This document shows positions 44,834 to 53,253 of a stretch of DNA of 64,000 nt, piece by piece; positions within the stretch are counted from its first letter, which is position 1, and every line of letters begins with the position of its first letter. The position numbers and the translations under genes were made by a program. The notes beneath the pieces were generated by a model. The model ran no database searches and had not been told where the DNA came from. It saw only the letters and a program-made list of their open reading frames with translations. The DNA is from Flavipsychrobacter sp. (GTDB taxonomy: Bacteria; Bacteroidota; Bacteroidia; Chitinophagales; Chitinophagaceae). Location of the stretch: the NCBI GenBank assembly GCA_016787265.1, contig JAEUVF010000013.1:186001-250000 (forward strand), in the 5' to 3' direction.

Positions 44834-45130
44834 TTAAATTACCCGCACAAATTTGCCGGCTTCCGTCGCCTGTCTGATCAGCTCTACTTGATTCTCCGAT
44901 TTTCCTGCCACCACAACGAGTTCAATATTGTCGTCTTCGAGTATGTCTGAAATATTGGCAACTACTTCCACTCCCGGGTACCAGGACTCAGCCAGGCCAT
45001 TGGAAAAGGTCTGATCCTGTGCCAGTACTTTTTTCAGTTTATACCCATTCTCCAAACTTCCTGAACTTAACAGGATTGGCATTTCCAATTGCTGGGTAGC
45101 GATCAGTCCGATATATTTATAAGTGCCCAT
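44834..45130 (-). CDS. Small conserved hypothetical protein, Rossmann-like fragment
   Basis: A 98-residue soluble protein. The C-terminal half (ILEDDNIELVVVAGKSENQ, then LIRQATEAGKFVRVI) resembles the part of Gfo/Idh/MocA dehydrogenases just after the Rossmann motif, but no nucleotide-binding GxGxxG and no EKP motif are present. It could be a stand-alone regulatory or sensor protein. A clean TATCTTTG promoter precedes it, which argues against a decaying fragment. It is not obviously linked to the GH genes 3' of it. Function unknown. Confidence 0.6.
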   Translation of the reverse strand: MGTYKYIGLIATQQLEMPILLSSGSLENGYKLKKVLAQDQTFSNGLAESWYPGVEVVANISDILEDDNIELVVVAGKSENQVELIRQATEAGKFVRVI

Positions 45131-45165
45131 GTTTTACTCTTTTGAATGTGTAAAAAATACACTTG

Positions 45166-45173
45166 CAAAGATA
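45166..45173 (-). promoter_or_regulatory. -7 element TATCTTTG with a downstream palindrome
   Basis: The minus strand reads TATCTTTG, an exact TAnnTTTG, 36 bases from the ATG at 45130. Between them lies the palindrome GTGTAAAAAATACAC (45148-45162; 5-bp arms), which could be an operator at the transcription start. The other bases of the 123-base gap are AT-rich without structure. Confidence 0.5.
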
Positions 45174-45253
45174 GCCCATCATGTGCTAATGGTTAAACAT
45201 TAAAGGCTTTTTTAACCTGTTAAATTGCTTTTATGCCAGCGTTTTTATCCATT

Positions 45254-46900
45254 TCAGGCAGGTTTAGCGTCCTTTGGGCGAATTCCTGAACTGCTTTTTA
45301 TCCCTTCAAACAGGGTTTTCCAGATCAGATTGAAAAATGACTTGGCAGGATCCCGTTCTTCCCGAACCAGAAACTCATGGTCTTTCCGGTCATCGGCGCG
45401 ATTATTCGTACGGAGCAGCAACTGGTTGGCCAGCAGGCTAACCAGCGGTCGTTTTGTGGTGGTACCGGGTTCTTTTTCTTTAAGAATATCCACTTTTAAA
45501 TTGTCATAGGTGAATCGAACCCGCCCTTCCGCACCCTGGTCGTTGCCATGAATAGTAAAATTTAACTGGTGACTTTTGCCGCTTCGGATTTCAACACGTG
45601 CCAAAGGCTGAATGACGGGGTTCAAAACAGCAAGTTGGAAAGGCTGAATCGCTGCCTTTACTGTAAACTGGCCATTTCCTCCGGGTGGGAAATAAAATTT
45701 TGCTTTCATGGGTACCTGGTCCATAAGATGGGCTTCCAGATCCAGTTCCAGGCTGCCTTTTGTTTCAACTCCTTTCTGAATGGGGCCTGCATTTCCAGTA
45801 ATGGTGCCGAAATGCAGCTTACCAATTGCGGTACCCTCCTTGTTTTTTTCGTTATATGTTACAGCACCATTTTTTATCTGCAGTAAGGGCACATCTAATC
45901 CGTAGGTCAGCTGTTGAATCAGCTGATGAGGATTTTTGCCGATTTTGGATCGGGTGGAGAGTGGTCTGCTTCGGTCATTGAAGATAATCAGAGACGGTTT
46001 GTTCAACACGATCATGGGAGTACGGATGATACTGTCTTCCAGAAATGCCCGGTAATCGAGTGAGTCAATTACCACTTCGGGTATCCTTAGCTGGTAGACA
46101 TCCATTTGAACGGGTGTTTTAGCAGCAATGGATTCAAGTGAATTTCCGGCAGTAGGATTCAATTCAATGTCTTTGATTATTGCCTGAATATGTTGGGTAC
46201 CATTAATGATACATTGTTCAGCTTTCAGTTCGTATTCCTTATCCGCCAGTTCTGTTTTAAGGTTTTGAATGGCTAATCGGAAACGTTTGACTGGAAGGGG
46301 GGTAAATGAATTACTTAAGAGGCTATCGGTATGAAAATCATACAGGTCCAGGTGAACAGATTCTAGTCTGGTACTGCCTTTTTTATTCGCCTTGTAGGTG
46401 AGATCCAGTTGAGAAAGCTGAATGGAATCAATTTTTACACCCCGTAATCCTTTTTTGGAAAACCGTTTTTCTGGTTTCAGGGTAGGGGGCAGGTAAGTTT
46501 CAGGTTTATCAGAGCCCTGAATGATTTCAAATTCTCCGCCTGCAATGGTAACATTGGACAATTCCAGTAAGCTCGACTCCAGAAAAGAACTGATTGAAAC
46601 ATTGTTAATCAACAGGTTTTCCATTCTGAATTTAAAGCTAGTGCCAGCTCCTGATTTTTTGGCGGCAGGTTCAAAAATAAGTTCACTTACAAGCAAACTT
46701 TGTTTATCGGGATCAATATGCAAGTCGCCAATGCTTAGGATATAGGTTCCATTGGTTGCTTCTTTAACCCAGGTTATAACCCTGTCTTTAACTGTTTCGG
46801 TAACATCTTTTGATTTTACCCAATAGCGAAAGCCTCCTATCCCCAGCAATACCAGGAAAATGATAATAAAAAAAATGATTATGGGACGGAGGCCTAACAT
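45254..46900 (-). CDS. AsmA/DUF748-like large membrane-anchored protein
   Basis: A 548-residue protein with one N-terminal membrane helix (PIIIFFIIIFLVLLGIGGF) and a long beta-rich periplasmic part. The pattern ILSIGDLHIDPDKQSLLVSELI, with repeated beta segments such as VKIDSIQLSQLDLTYKANKKG and later MKAKFYFPPGGNGQFTVKAAI, recalls AsmA-like/DUF748 proteins that help lipid transport to the outer membrane; the family call is tentative. I use ATG 46900 rather than an in-frame ATG at 46969, because the 40-residue gene upstream overlaps this start by 7 bases (ATGTTAG), a classic coupling arrangement. Ends with a basic, proline-rich tail. Confidence 0.62.
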   Translation of the reverse strand: MLGLRPIIIFFIIIFLVLLGIGGFRYWVKSKDVTETVKDRVITWVKEATNGTYILSIGDLHIDPDKQSLLVSELIFEPAAKKSGAGTSFKFRMENLLINNVSISSFLESSLLELSNVTIAGGEFEIIQGSDKPETYLPPTLKPEKRFSKKGLRGVKIDSIQLSQLDLTYKANKKGSTRLESVHLDLYDFHTDSLLSNSFTPLPVKRFRLAIQNLKTELADKEYELKAEQCIINGTQHIQAIIKDIELNPTAGNSLESIAAKTPVQMDVYQLRIPEVVIDSLDYRAFLEDSIIRTPMIVLNKPSLIIFNDRSRPLSTRSKIGKNPHQLIQQLTYGLDVPLLQIKNGAVTYNEKNKEGTAIGKLHFGTITGNAGPIQKGVETKGSLELDLEAHLMDQVPMKAKFYFPPGGNGQFTVKAAIQPFQLAVLNPVIQPLARVEIRSGKSHQLNFTIHGNDQGAEGRVRFTYDNLKVDILKEKEPGTTTKRPLVSLLANQLLLRTNNRADDRKDHEFLVREERDPAKSFFNLIWKTLFEGIKSSSGIRPKDAKPA

Positions 46901-47016
46901 CCTACTACACCCAGTAACCAATATAAAAGCAGGAATACAACGATCGTTCCAAGGCAACCACCGCCCCATTTGTACGCCCCATACCCGGCAATTAATGTTC
47001 TAAGCCAATCTTTCAT
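46894..47016 (-). CDS. 40-residue membrane microprotein
   Basis: A short reading frame from ATG (47014-47016) to TAG (46894-46896), missed by size filters. The product begins MKDWLRTLIAGYGAYKWGGG and ends CLGTIVVFLLLYWLLGVVGC: a charged amphipathic start, a glycine-rich turn, and one membrane helix. The shape is that of a bona fide small membrane protein, and the stop overlaps the start codon of the AsmA-like gene, so the two are probably co-translated. It may be an accessory of the large membrane protein; function is unknown. Confidence 0.68.
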   Translation of the reverse strand: MKDWLRTLIAGYGAYKWGGGCLGTIVVFLLLYWLLGVVGC

Positions 47017-47178
47017 AGTAAGTTGTTTAAGGATGAATGAAAGCGGGTACTAAAAAACAGTGCCATCGGCCAGGGATCGGCAATTATCTCCTTAAGTTAC
47101 AAAATATAGGAGTCCGGCACTGGCAAAATAAGCTATGTTTTTGACAATGCAGTATAGATGGATGCTGTATTGTTTATG

Positions 47179-47186
47179 TACATTTG
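47179..47186 (+). promoter_or_regulatory. -7 element TACATTTG for PSD1 cassette 2
   Basis: TACATTTG fits TAnnTTTG and ends 24 bases before the ATG of the second PSD1 gene (47211). No good -33 TTTG at 19-21 bases. It lies in the 194-base divergent gap shared with the microprotein gene. Confidence 0.55.
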
Positions 47187-47210
47187 GAAACGACCATAAG
47201 CCAATAGAAA

Positions 47211-49526
47211 ATGAGGAGAAAAATCTTGGTCGCTGTTTGTTGTCTGATTGTAGCAGCGATTGCATTTACTGCCTGTCTGAATAGTTCCGGGGAGGGATTT
47301 TCCGATACAGGTAAGATTAGTTATAACTATCATGTACGGCCGATTCTGTCCGATAAATGTTTTAAATGTCACGGTCCGGATCAAAACAAACTCGAAGCTG
47401 GTTTAAGGCTTGACCTTCCCGAGTTTGCATTTGCACCCCTGAAGGAAACAAAGGGTGCTTTTGCGCTTGTTCCTGGTAAACCAGAGGAATCAGAATTATT
47501 TAAAAGAGTAATCTCAACAGATCCTGGTTATATTATGCCTACCCCAGATTCTCACCTGGGGGCCTTATCGCAGGATGAAGTTGCCATATTGAAAAAATGG
47601 ATCGAACAGGGTGCGGAATATGAACCTCACTGGGCTTTTGTAAAACCGGAAAAAAAGGAATTACCCAAAATCAAATCAGACCTTGCAAAAAACGAAATTG
47701 ATTATTTCATCCTTGCCAGACTGAAAGAGAGAGGGCTGTCGATGAATGAAGAAGCGGATAAGGAAAGACTGCTGAAAAGAGTGAGTCTGGACCTGACCGG
47801 ACTTCCACCCGACGAGTCCCTTATCGAGCGTTACCTGAATGATAAATCTGAAAATGCATACGAAAAACTGGTAGAAACCTTGTTGGCTTCTCCCCAATAT
47901 GGGGAAAAAATGGCCGTTCACTGGATGGACCTGGCAAGATATGCCGACAGTTACGGTTACCAGGATGATAATATCCGGACACAATGGCCCTGGCGCGACT
48001 GGGTGATAAAAGCCTTCAATGAAAATATGCCTTACGACCAGTTTGTAACCTGGCAAATGGCGGGCGATTTGTTGCCAAATGCTACCAAGGAACAGGTATT
48101 GGCCACCGCTTTTTTTAGAAATCATAAATACACGGAAGAAGGTGGTGTGATTCCGGAAGAATACCGGATTGAATATGTACTCGACAAAACGAAAACATAT
48201 ACCAAAGGATTACTCGGACTCACCGCTGAATGTGCACAATGCCATGATCATAAATATGATCCGATTTCACAAAAGGATTATTTCAGTCTTTTCGCATTTT
48301 TCAATAATACATATGAAGTCGGTTATGAAGGGGATGTGTCTGTTTCAAAGCCAGCCAAGAATCCAATTCTGACACTTTCAAACGAGGAACTCCAATCCAC
48401 TTTATCGTTCATAAACAGGGAGGATACCGGCTCTCTTTCAATCTCTGTGATGGGTGAACTGGATACCATCCGGCCAACTTATGTGTTAAATCGCGGAGTA
48501 TATGACCATCCAACAGAACGGGTACAGCCAATGGCATTACCAGTGGTAATGAAATACGATACAGTACAATTACCAAGGAACCGGCTCGGGCTTGCTAAAT
48601 GGACGGTAGACAAGAATAATCCCTTAACTGCACGGGTATTTGTAAACCAGCTATGGCAGGAGTTTTTTGGCAGGGGCCTGGTAAAAACCAGTGGTGATTT
48701 CGGAATGCAAGGTGAACTTCCAACACATCCTGAACTGCTTGACTGGCTGGCTGTTGATTTCATGGAACACAATTGGGATATCAAATACATTATTAAGAAA
48801 ATCCTAAGCTCCAACACCTACCGGCAATCTGCAAAAGTCAGTGAACAGGCACTTCAAAAAGATCCGGAGAATATTTATCTCTCCCATGCCCCAAGAATCA
48901 GGCTGAAAGCGGAATTTGTACGAGACCTGGTACTTTCATCCAGTGGGCTCCTGGTAACTAAAATCGGAGGTCCCAGCGTTAAGCCGTACCAACCAGAGGG
49001 GTTGTGGGAAAGTGCTACTTCAGGAAGAGGTGAACTGGCTACTTACAAGCAGGATAAAGGTGAAAAATTATATCGTCGCGGTCTTTATACGTTTATCAAA
49101 TTAACGGTTCCTCCGCCTTCCATGATCCTGTTTGATGCGAGCAATCGGGATCAGTGCGAAGTAACCAGACTGCAAACCAATACGCCGTTGCAGGCACTGG
49201 CAATGATGAATGATCCAACGATACTCGAAGCTTCCCGGGTTTTTGCACAAAAAATTCTGGGATCTAACAAGGATGAACAAACGAATATTGAAACGGCATT
49301 CCGTCGCATTCTTTGTCGCGCTCCTCAAAAAGAAGAGTTGTCCATTCTTGTTCGTTATCATAAAGAACAACTGGAACTGTTTCGCGCCGGCCAGCTGGAT
49401 GCCAAAGCGACGCTGAAAGTGGGCGAGTATCCACAGGATCCTAAACTGGATGCTGTTCGGCAGGCGGCACTCATGAAGACCATTAACCTAATGTACAATA
49501 TGGAAGAGGCCATTGTAAAATCTTAG
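47211..49526 (+). CDS. PSD1 protein: cytochrome c + DUF1549 + DUF1553 (cassette 2, short form)
   Basis: A 771-residue paralogue of the protein at 20681, without the central insert. The N-terminus has a lipobox-like AFTAC (Cys22), so it is probably a lipoprotein. The cytochrome c domain carries CFKCH (Cys50, Cys53, His54) with a YIMPTPDSHLG distal region; DUF1549 has EKMAVHWMDLARYADSYGYQ and CAQCHDHKYDPIS; DUF1553 has RVFVNQLWQEFFGRGLVKTS and LQALAMMNDPTILEASRVFA. Unlike cassette 1, nearby genes are unrelated to inositol. Same inferred role: extracytoplasmic heme-linked oxidoreductase of unknown substrate. DUF1501 starts 2 bases after its stop. Confidence 0.93.
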   Translation: MRRKILVAVCCLIVAAIAFTACLNSSGEGFSDTGKISYNYHVRPILSDKCFKCHGPDQNKLEAGLRLDLPEFAFAPLKETKGAFALVPGKPEESELFKRVISTDPGYIMPTPDSHLGALSQDEVAILKKWIEQGAEYEPHWAFVKPEKKELPKIKSDLAKNEIDYFILARLKERGLSMNEEADKERLLKRVSLDLTGLPPDESLIERYLNDKSENAYEKLVETLLASPQYGEKMAVHWMDLARYADSYGYQDDNIRTQWPWRDWVIKAFNENMPYDQFVTWQMAGDLLPNATKEQVLATAFFRNHKYTEEGGVIPEEYRIEYVLDKTKTYTKGLLGLTAECAQCHDHKYDPISQKDYFSLFAFFNNTYEVGYEGDVSVSKPAKNPILTLSNEELQSTLSFINREDTGSLSISVMGELDTIRPTYVLNRGVYDHPTERVQPMALPVVMKYDTVQLPRNRLGLAKWTVDKNNPLTARVFVNQLWQEFFGRGLVKTSGDFGMQGELPTHPELLDWLAVDFMEHNWDIKYIIKKILSSNTYRQSAKVSEQALQKDPENIYLSHAPRIRLKAEFVRDLVLSSSGLLVTKIGGPSVKPYQPEGLWESATSGRGELATYKQDKGEKLYRRGLYTFIKLTVPPPSMILFDASNRDQCEVTRLQTNTPLQALAMMNDPTILEASRVFAQKILGSNKDEQTNIETAFRRILCRAPQKEELSILVRYHKEQLELFRAGQLDAKATLKVGEYPQDPKLDAVRQAALMKTINLMYNMEEAIVKS

Positions 49527-49528
49527 TT

Positions 49529-50977
49529 ATGGAAAAAGAAGTATATCAACTCCATCTTAATATGAACCGCCGGCGATTTTTAAGCCGTATGAGTTTAGGT
49601 ATTGGTTCTGTGGCTTTGGGTTCACTGCTGATTCCGGATCTTTTTAAAGGGAAGGAAACCGAAGAGGCTATTTTAAAGCGATTGCCTCATTTTGCACCGA
49701 AAGCCAAACGGATCATTTACCTGTTTCAAAATGGTGCACCTTCCCAGTTGGATCTTTTTGATTATAAACCAATGCTGAATGAGCGATTTGGAGAGGATTT
49801 GCCGGCATCTATCCGAATGGGACAACGATTAACGGGAATGACTGCTGAGCAATCAAAGTTTCCATTGGCGGGTTCCACTTTTAAATTTTCGCAATATGGG
49901 CAGGCACGTGCCTGGATCAGTGAACTTCTCCCACATACCGCAAAAGTGGCCGATGATATTTGTTTTGTGAAAAGTATTTTCACGGAAGCGATCAATCATG
50001 ACCCTGCGCTAACGTTTTTCCAAACGGGAGCACAGGTTGGGAACCGCCCCAGTATGGGAGCCTGGCTGAGTTATGGCCTGGGTAGCGAGAATATGAACCT
50101 GCCGGCCTATTGCGTGCTTTTATCAAAAGGACGTGGCAATGGTCAGGGGGTTTATTCCAAATTGTGGACAAACGGATTTCTTGATTCCGTTCACCAGGGA
50201 GTGCAGTTCAGCAGTGGAGAAAATCCGGTTTTGTATTTAAATAACCAGGAGGCTATTTCCAAAATGGATCGTCGTTCCATGCTGGATCAGCTGGCAGCTC
50301 TGAATAATGAAAACTTCAAAGCCTTTGGAGATCCTGAGATCAATGCAAAAGTCCAGCAATATGAAATGGCTTACCGCATGCAAACTGCTGTTCCGGAAGT
50401 AACTGATCTGAGTAAGGAACCGGAATCCATCGTGAAGTTATATGGACCTGATTGTCTTGTTCCGGGTACCTATGCTGCCAACTGCCTGCTTGCACGTAAA
50501 CTATCTGAAAACGGAGTTCGCTTCGTACAATTATATCACCAGGGTTGGGATGGGCATGGAAACCTGCCGGGAGAAATCCGGGGTCAGGCCATGGATACAG
50601 ACCAGGCATCTGCAGCATTGATTACCGATCTTAAACAAAGAGGATTGCTGGATGAAACCCTTGTGATCTGGGGCGGCGAATTTGGCCGAACCAATTATTG
50701 CCAGGGGCCCTTAACAAGAGACAATTATGGAAGGGATCATCATCCGCGCTGTTTTACCATCTGGATGGCTGGAGGTGGTGTAAAACCCGGCGTATATGGA
50801 GAAACTGATGAATTCGGTTACAACATCGTGCAAAATCCAGTGCATGTAAATGATTTTCATGCAACGGTTTTACATCTGATGGGCCTGGATCATGAAAAAC
50901 TAACATTTAAACACCTGGGCCGCCGCTACCGTTTAACCGATGTGGCAGGAACCGTTGTAAAAGATATTATCGCCTGA
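49529..50977 (+). CDS. DUF1501 protein, cassette 2
   Basis: A 482-residue DUF1501 protein, second gene of cassette 2. Tat-like signal NRRRFLSRMSLGIGSVALG follows a short leader; the in-frame ATG at 49562 (MNRRRFL) is an alternative start, but 49529 keeps the 2-base spacing from the PSD1 gene. Conserved blocks match cassette 1: IIYLFQNGAPSQLDLFDYKP (Asp residues), TGAQVGNRPSMGAWLSYGLG, WGGEFGRTNYCQG, YGRDHHPRCFTIWMAG and the end YRLTDVAGTVVKDIIA. The acidic and His residues are those expected of an alkaline phosphatase-superfamily metal site, but activity is not established. Confidence 0.92.
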   Translation: MEKEVYQLHLNMNRRRFLSRMSLGIGSVALGSLLIPDLFKGKETEEAILKRLPHFAPKAKRIIYLFQNGAPSQLDLFDYKPMLNERFGEDLPASIRMGQRLTGMTAEQSKFPLAGSTFKFSQYGQARAWISELLPHTAKVADDICFVKSIFTEAINHDPALTFFQTGAQVGNRPSMGAWLSYGLGSENMNLPAYCVLLSKGRGNGQGVYSKLWTNGFLDSVHQGVQFSSGENPVLYLNNQEAISKMDRRSMLDQLAALNNENFKAFGDPEINAKVQQYEMAYRMQTAVPEVTDLSKEPESIVKLYGPDCLVPGTYAANCLLARKLSENGVRFVQLYHQGWDGHGNLPGEIRGQAMDTDQASAALITDLKQRGLLDETLVIWGGEFGRTNYCQGPLTRDNYGRDHHPRCFTIWMAGGGVKPGVYGETDEFGYNIVQNPVHVNDFHATVLHLMGLDHEKLTFKHLGRRYRLTDVAGTVVKDIIA

Positions 50978-53103
50978 TGCGTACCTGGAAAACCCTCCTG
51001 TATAACCTGGCTTTTGCAGCCAATACACTATTATTGTTTTTTGTCCTTGCTGAACAATGGGTGGTTATTCCGTCCTGGCTGCAGGTGGCCGGAAGAATGC
51101 ATCCTTTATTATTGCACTTCCCAATAGTATTGTTATTGCTGTTGCTGATCCTGGAGTGGATACCGCAGGCCGGCAGTAATGAAACCGGAATGGACCTGCT
51201 TTGGCTGGGCACTTTAAATCTTACTGTTTTCTCCGCTTTGTTTGGATGGATTCTATCCCGGGAAGAGGGTTATGGTTCGGATGCCGTTACACTACACAAA
51301 TGGGGTGGAGTTTTTTTGTCTGTCTTTGCTTTGGTATGGTATCATCTGCGCAAATGGATGCAGGCACGGAAGGTTCCATTGTCGGTTTCCAGTGCCCTGA
51401 TGATACTGGGATTGATACTCACCGGACACCAGGGTGCAGTTTTGACCCATGGGGATGATTTTCTGCTGGCCCCTGTGAAGGGAACGGAAAGTGGTCCCCC
51501 GGTTGCATTTGAAGAAGCAATTGTATATGATCATGTCATCCAGCCCATATTGGAAGCTAAATGTGTAAGCTGTCATAACAGTTCGAAGGCTAAAGGTGAA
51601 CTGGTAATGGAAACTGCGGCATCACTTTTAAGAGGTGGAAAAAACGGACTACTCTGGGATACTTCCGCCAGGGAATACGGACTCCTTCTGCAAAGGGTAC
51701 ACCTGCCACTCAATCATAAGGAGCATATGCCTCCGAAAGGGAAGCCCCAGTTAACAGAGGAGGAAGTTGCCATTTTGTACCATTGGATTAAATCTGGATC
51801 CAAAATGGAAGGTAAACTGGCGGATTTGCCGGAAACCGACAGTCTGCGGTTACTTGCGGCTTCCTTATTTGTGAGTGGTGATGAGATGGTATATGCTTTT
51901 TCTCCCGCTTCAGAATCAGTCATTGATAAGCTCAATTCGCATTACAGGGTAGTACAACCGATAGCGGCCGAATCACCGGCTCTTGAAGTGAATTATTTTG
52001 GTGCCAGCCAGTTTAAGGCGGAACAATTGAAAGACCTGCTTCAAATAAAAGAACAACTGGTTCATTTAAATCTGAACCGGATGCCGGTAACGGATAAGGA
52101 CCTGGAACTGCTCAGGCAGTTTCCAAATCTTCGAAATCTGAATCTGTCCTTCAGCTCCATTACAGATAAAGCATTGCCGCTGTTAAAACAGCTTCCTGCT
52201 TTGCGTGAACTGAGTTTGTCGGGAACAGCAGTTACCACGGCAGGTTTAAGCGCAACCCCTATACCGGTGAAAGCCCTTTACTGCTGGAGCACCGGGGTAC
52301 GTCCGGAAGATCTGCCTGCTCTTCAGAAAGCCTGGGGTAGTACCCGGCTGGAAACTGGTTTTGCCGGAGATACCATTCTTATTCAACTGAATCCACCCAT
52401 TGTTCAGAATGATGTGCAGATATTCAGTCAACCGTTCGATCTAAAAATCAAGCATTTTGTACAGGGGGCAGATTTGCGCTATACATTGGATGGTTCAGAA
52501 CCCGACAGCCTGCAGTCGCCTGTTTATAAAGGACCGGTTACTATTAATAAAACCACACTGGTGAAAGTCCGCGCTTTTAAAAAAGGATGGATCAGCAGTA
52601 CTACCATCAGCCGGCAATTTTTTGGTTCTGGAGGAAAGCCGGATTCCATTCGCTTACTTACTGCGCCAGATCCGTCTTACAAGGGTTCCGGTGCCCAGAC
52701 CCTGGTGGATGAAATAAAAGGAGACGGTAATTTCCGGAGCGGTAAATGGCTGGGATATAAAGACCGGGATCTGGAAGTTCAGGTGGAATTCAAAGAACCA
52801 AGAAGCCTTCGGAATCTGTCGGTAAGCACCCTGGTGGGAATTGGCAGCTATATTATGCCGCCCAAGGAAATCCAGGTTTGGGGTCTGGAAAAGGATGGGA
52901 AACCGGAACTGGTAGCAACCGAAATTCCCCGGCAACATACCATGGATACGGCTCAATATGAAAAAATATTTACCCTAAATCTTCCGGAAAAAAAATATAA
53001 ACAATTGAAAATCATTGTGAAACATATTCCTGTGCTGCCATCCTGGCATCCTGGAAAAGGTGATCCGGGTTGGGTGTTTGTAGACGAACTCTTCTTTGAA
53101 TAA
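50977..53103 (+). CDS. DUF2231-like membrane protein with c-type heme, LRRs and added carbohydrate-binding-type domains (cassette 2)
   Basis: A 708-residue paralogue of the protein at 25046 with about 250 extra C-terminal residues. Membrane helices occupy about 1-150 (MHPLLLHFPIVLLLLLL), the heme site is CVSCH in EAKCVSCHNSSKAKGEL with KEHMPPKGKPQL as distal region, LRRs follow (RNLNLSFSSITDKALPLLKQ). The extra part resembles a chitobiase/beta-hexosaminidase C-terminal (FN3-associated) domain (LRYTLDGSEPDSLQSPVYKG) then a discoidin-like sandwich ending GWVFVDELFFE. Its start overlaps the DUF1501 stop by one base. The extra modules suggest contact with a polysaccharide. Confidence 0.87.
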   Translation: MRTWKTLLYNLAFAANTLLLFFVLAEQWVVIPSWLQVAGRMHPLLLHFPIVLLLLLLILEWIPQAGSNETGMDLLWLGTLNLTVFSALFGWILSREEGYGSDAVTLHKWGGVFLSVFALVWYHLRKWMQARKVPLSVSSALMILGLILTGHQGAVLTHGDDFLLAPVKGTESGPPVAFEEAIVYDHVIQPILEAKCVSCHNSSKAKGELVMETAASLLRGGKNGLLWDTSAREYGLLLQRVHLPLNHKEHMPPKGKPQLTEEEVAILYHWIKSGSKMEGKLADLPETDSLRLLAASLFVSGDEMVYAFSPASESVIDKLNSHYRVVQPIAAESPALEVNYFGASQFKAEQLKDLLQIKEQLVHLNLNRMPVTDKDLELLRQFPNLRNLNLSFSSITDKALPLLKQLPALRELSLSGTAVTTAGLSATPIPVKALYCWSTGVRPEDLPALQKAWGSTRLETGFAGDTILIQLNPPIVQNDVQIFSQPFDLKIKHFVQGADLRYTLDGSEPDSLQSPVYKGPVTINKTTLVKVRAFKKGWISSTTISRQFFGSGGKPDSIRLLTAPDPSYKGSGAQTLVDEIKGDGNFRSGKWLGYKDRDLEVQVEFKEPRSLRNLSVSTLVGIGSYIMPPKEIQVWGLEKDGKPELVATEIPRQHTMDTAQYEKIFTLNLPEKKYKQLKIIVKHIPVLPSWHPGKGDPGWVFVDELFFE

Positions 53104-53109
53104 AAACAA

Positions 53110-53135
53110 AACCGGGAATCATACGATCCCCGGTT
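53110..53135 (-). terminator. Hairpin AACCGGG...CCCGGTT with T-rich tail on the minus strand
   Basis: AACCGGG (53110-53116) pairs with CCCGGTT (53129-53135) around a 12-base loop. Read on the minus strand the stem is followed by TTGTTTTTA, so it should terminate transcription coming from the LuxE-like gene; on the plus strand no T-run follows. The rest of the 150-base gap shows nothing. Confidence 0.55.
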
Positions 53136-53253
53136 AGTGGCTGGTAAGCAAGTAGCAGTAAGATTTGGTCAGTTAGCAGATAACGTTTTAATATCCACCT
53201 GCTTAATAAGACTGCAAGTGATTTTAAATTGCTGCGTGAAAAATTATTTTTTT

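Noticed and set aside
45148..45162. FNR/CRP-type operator at the GTGTAAAAAATACAC palindrome
   Set aside because: Arms of only 5 bp and no TTGAT or TGTGA core; kept only as an unspecified palindrome beside the promoter.
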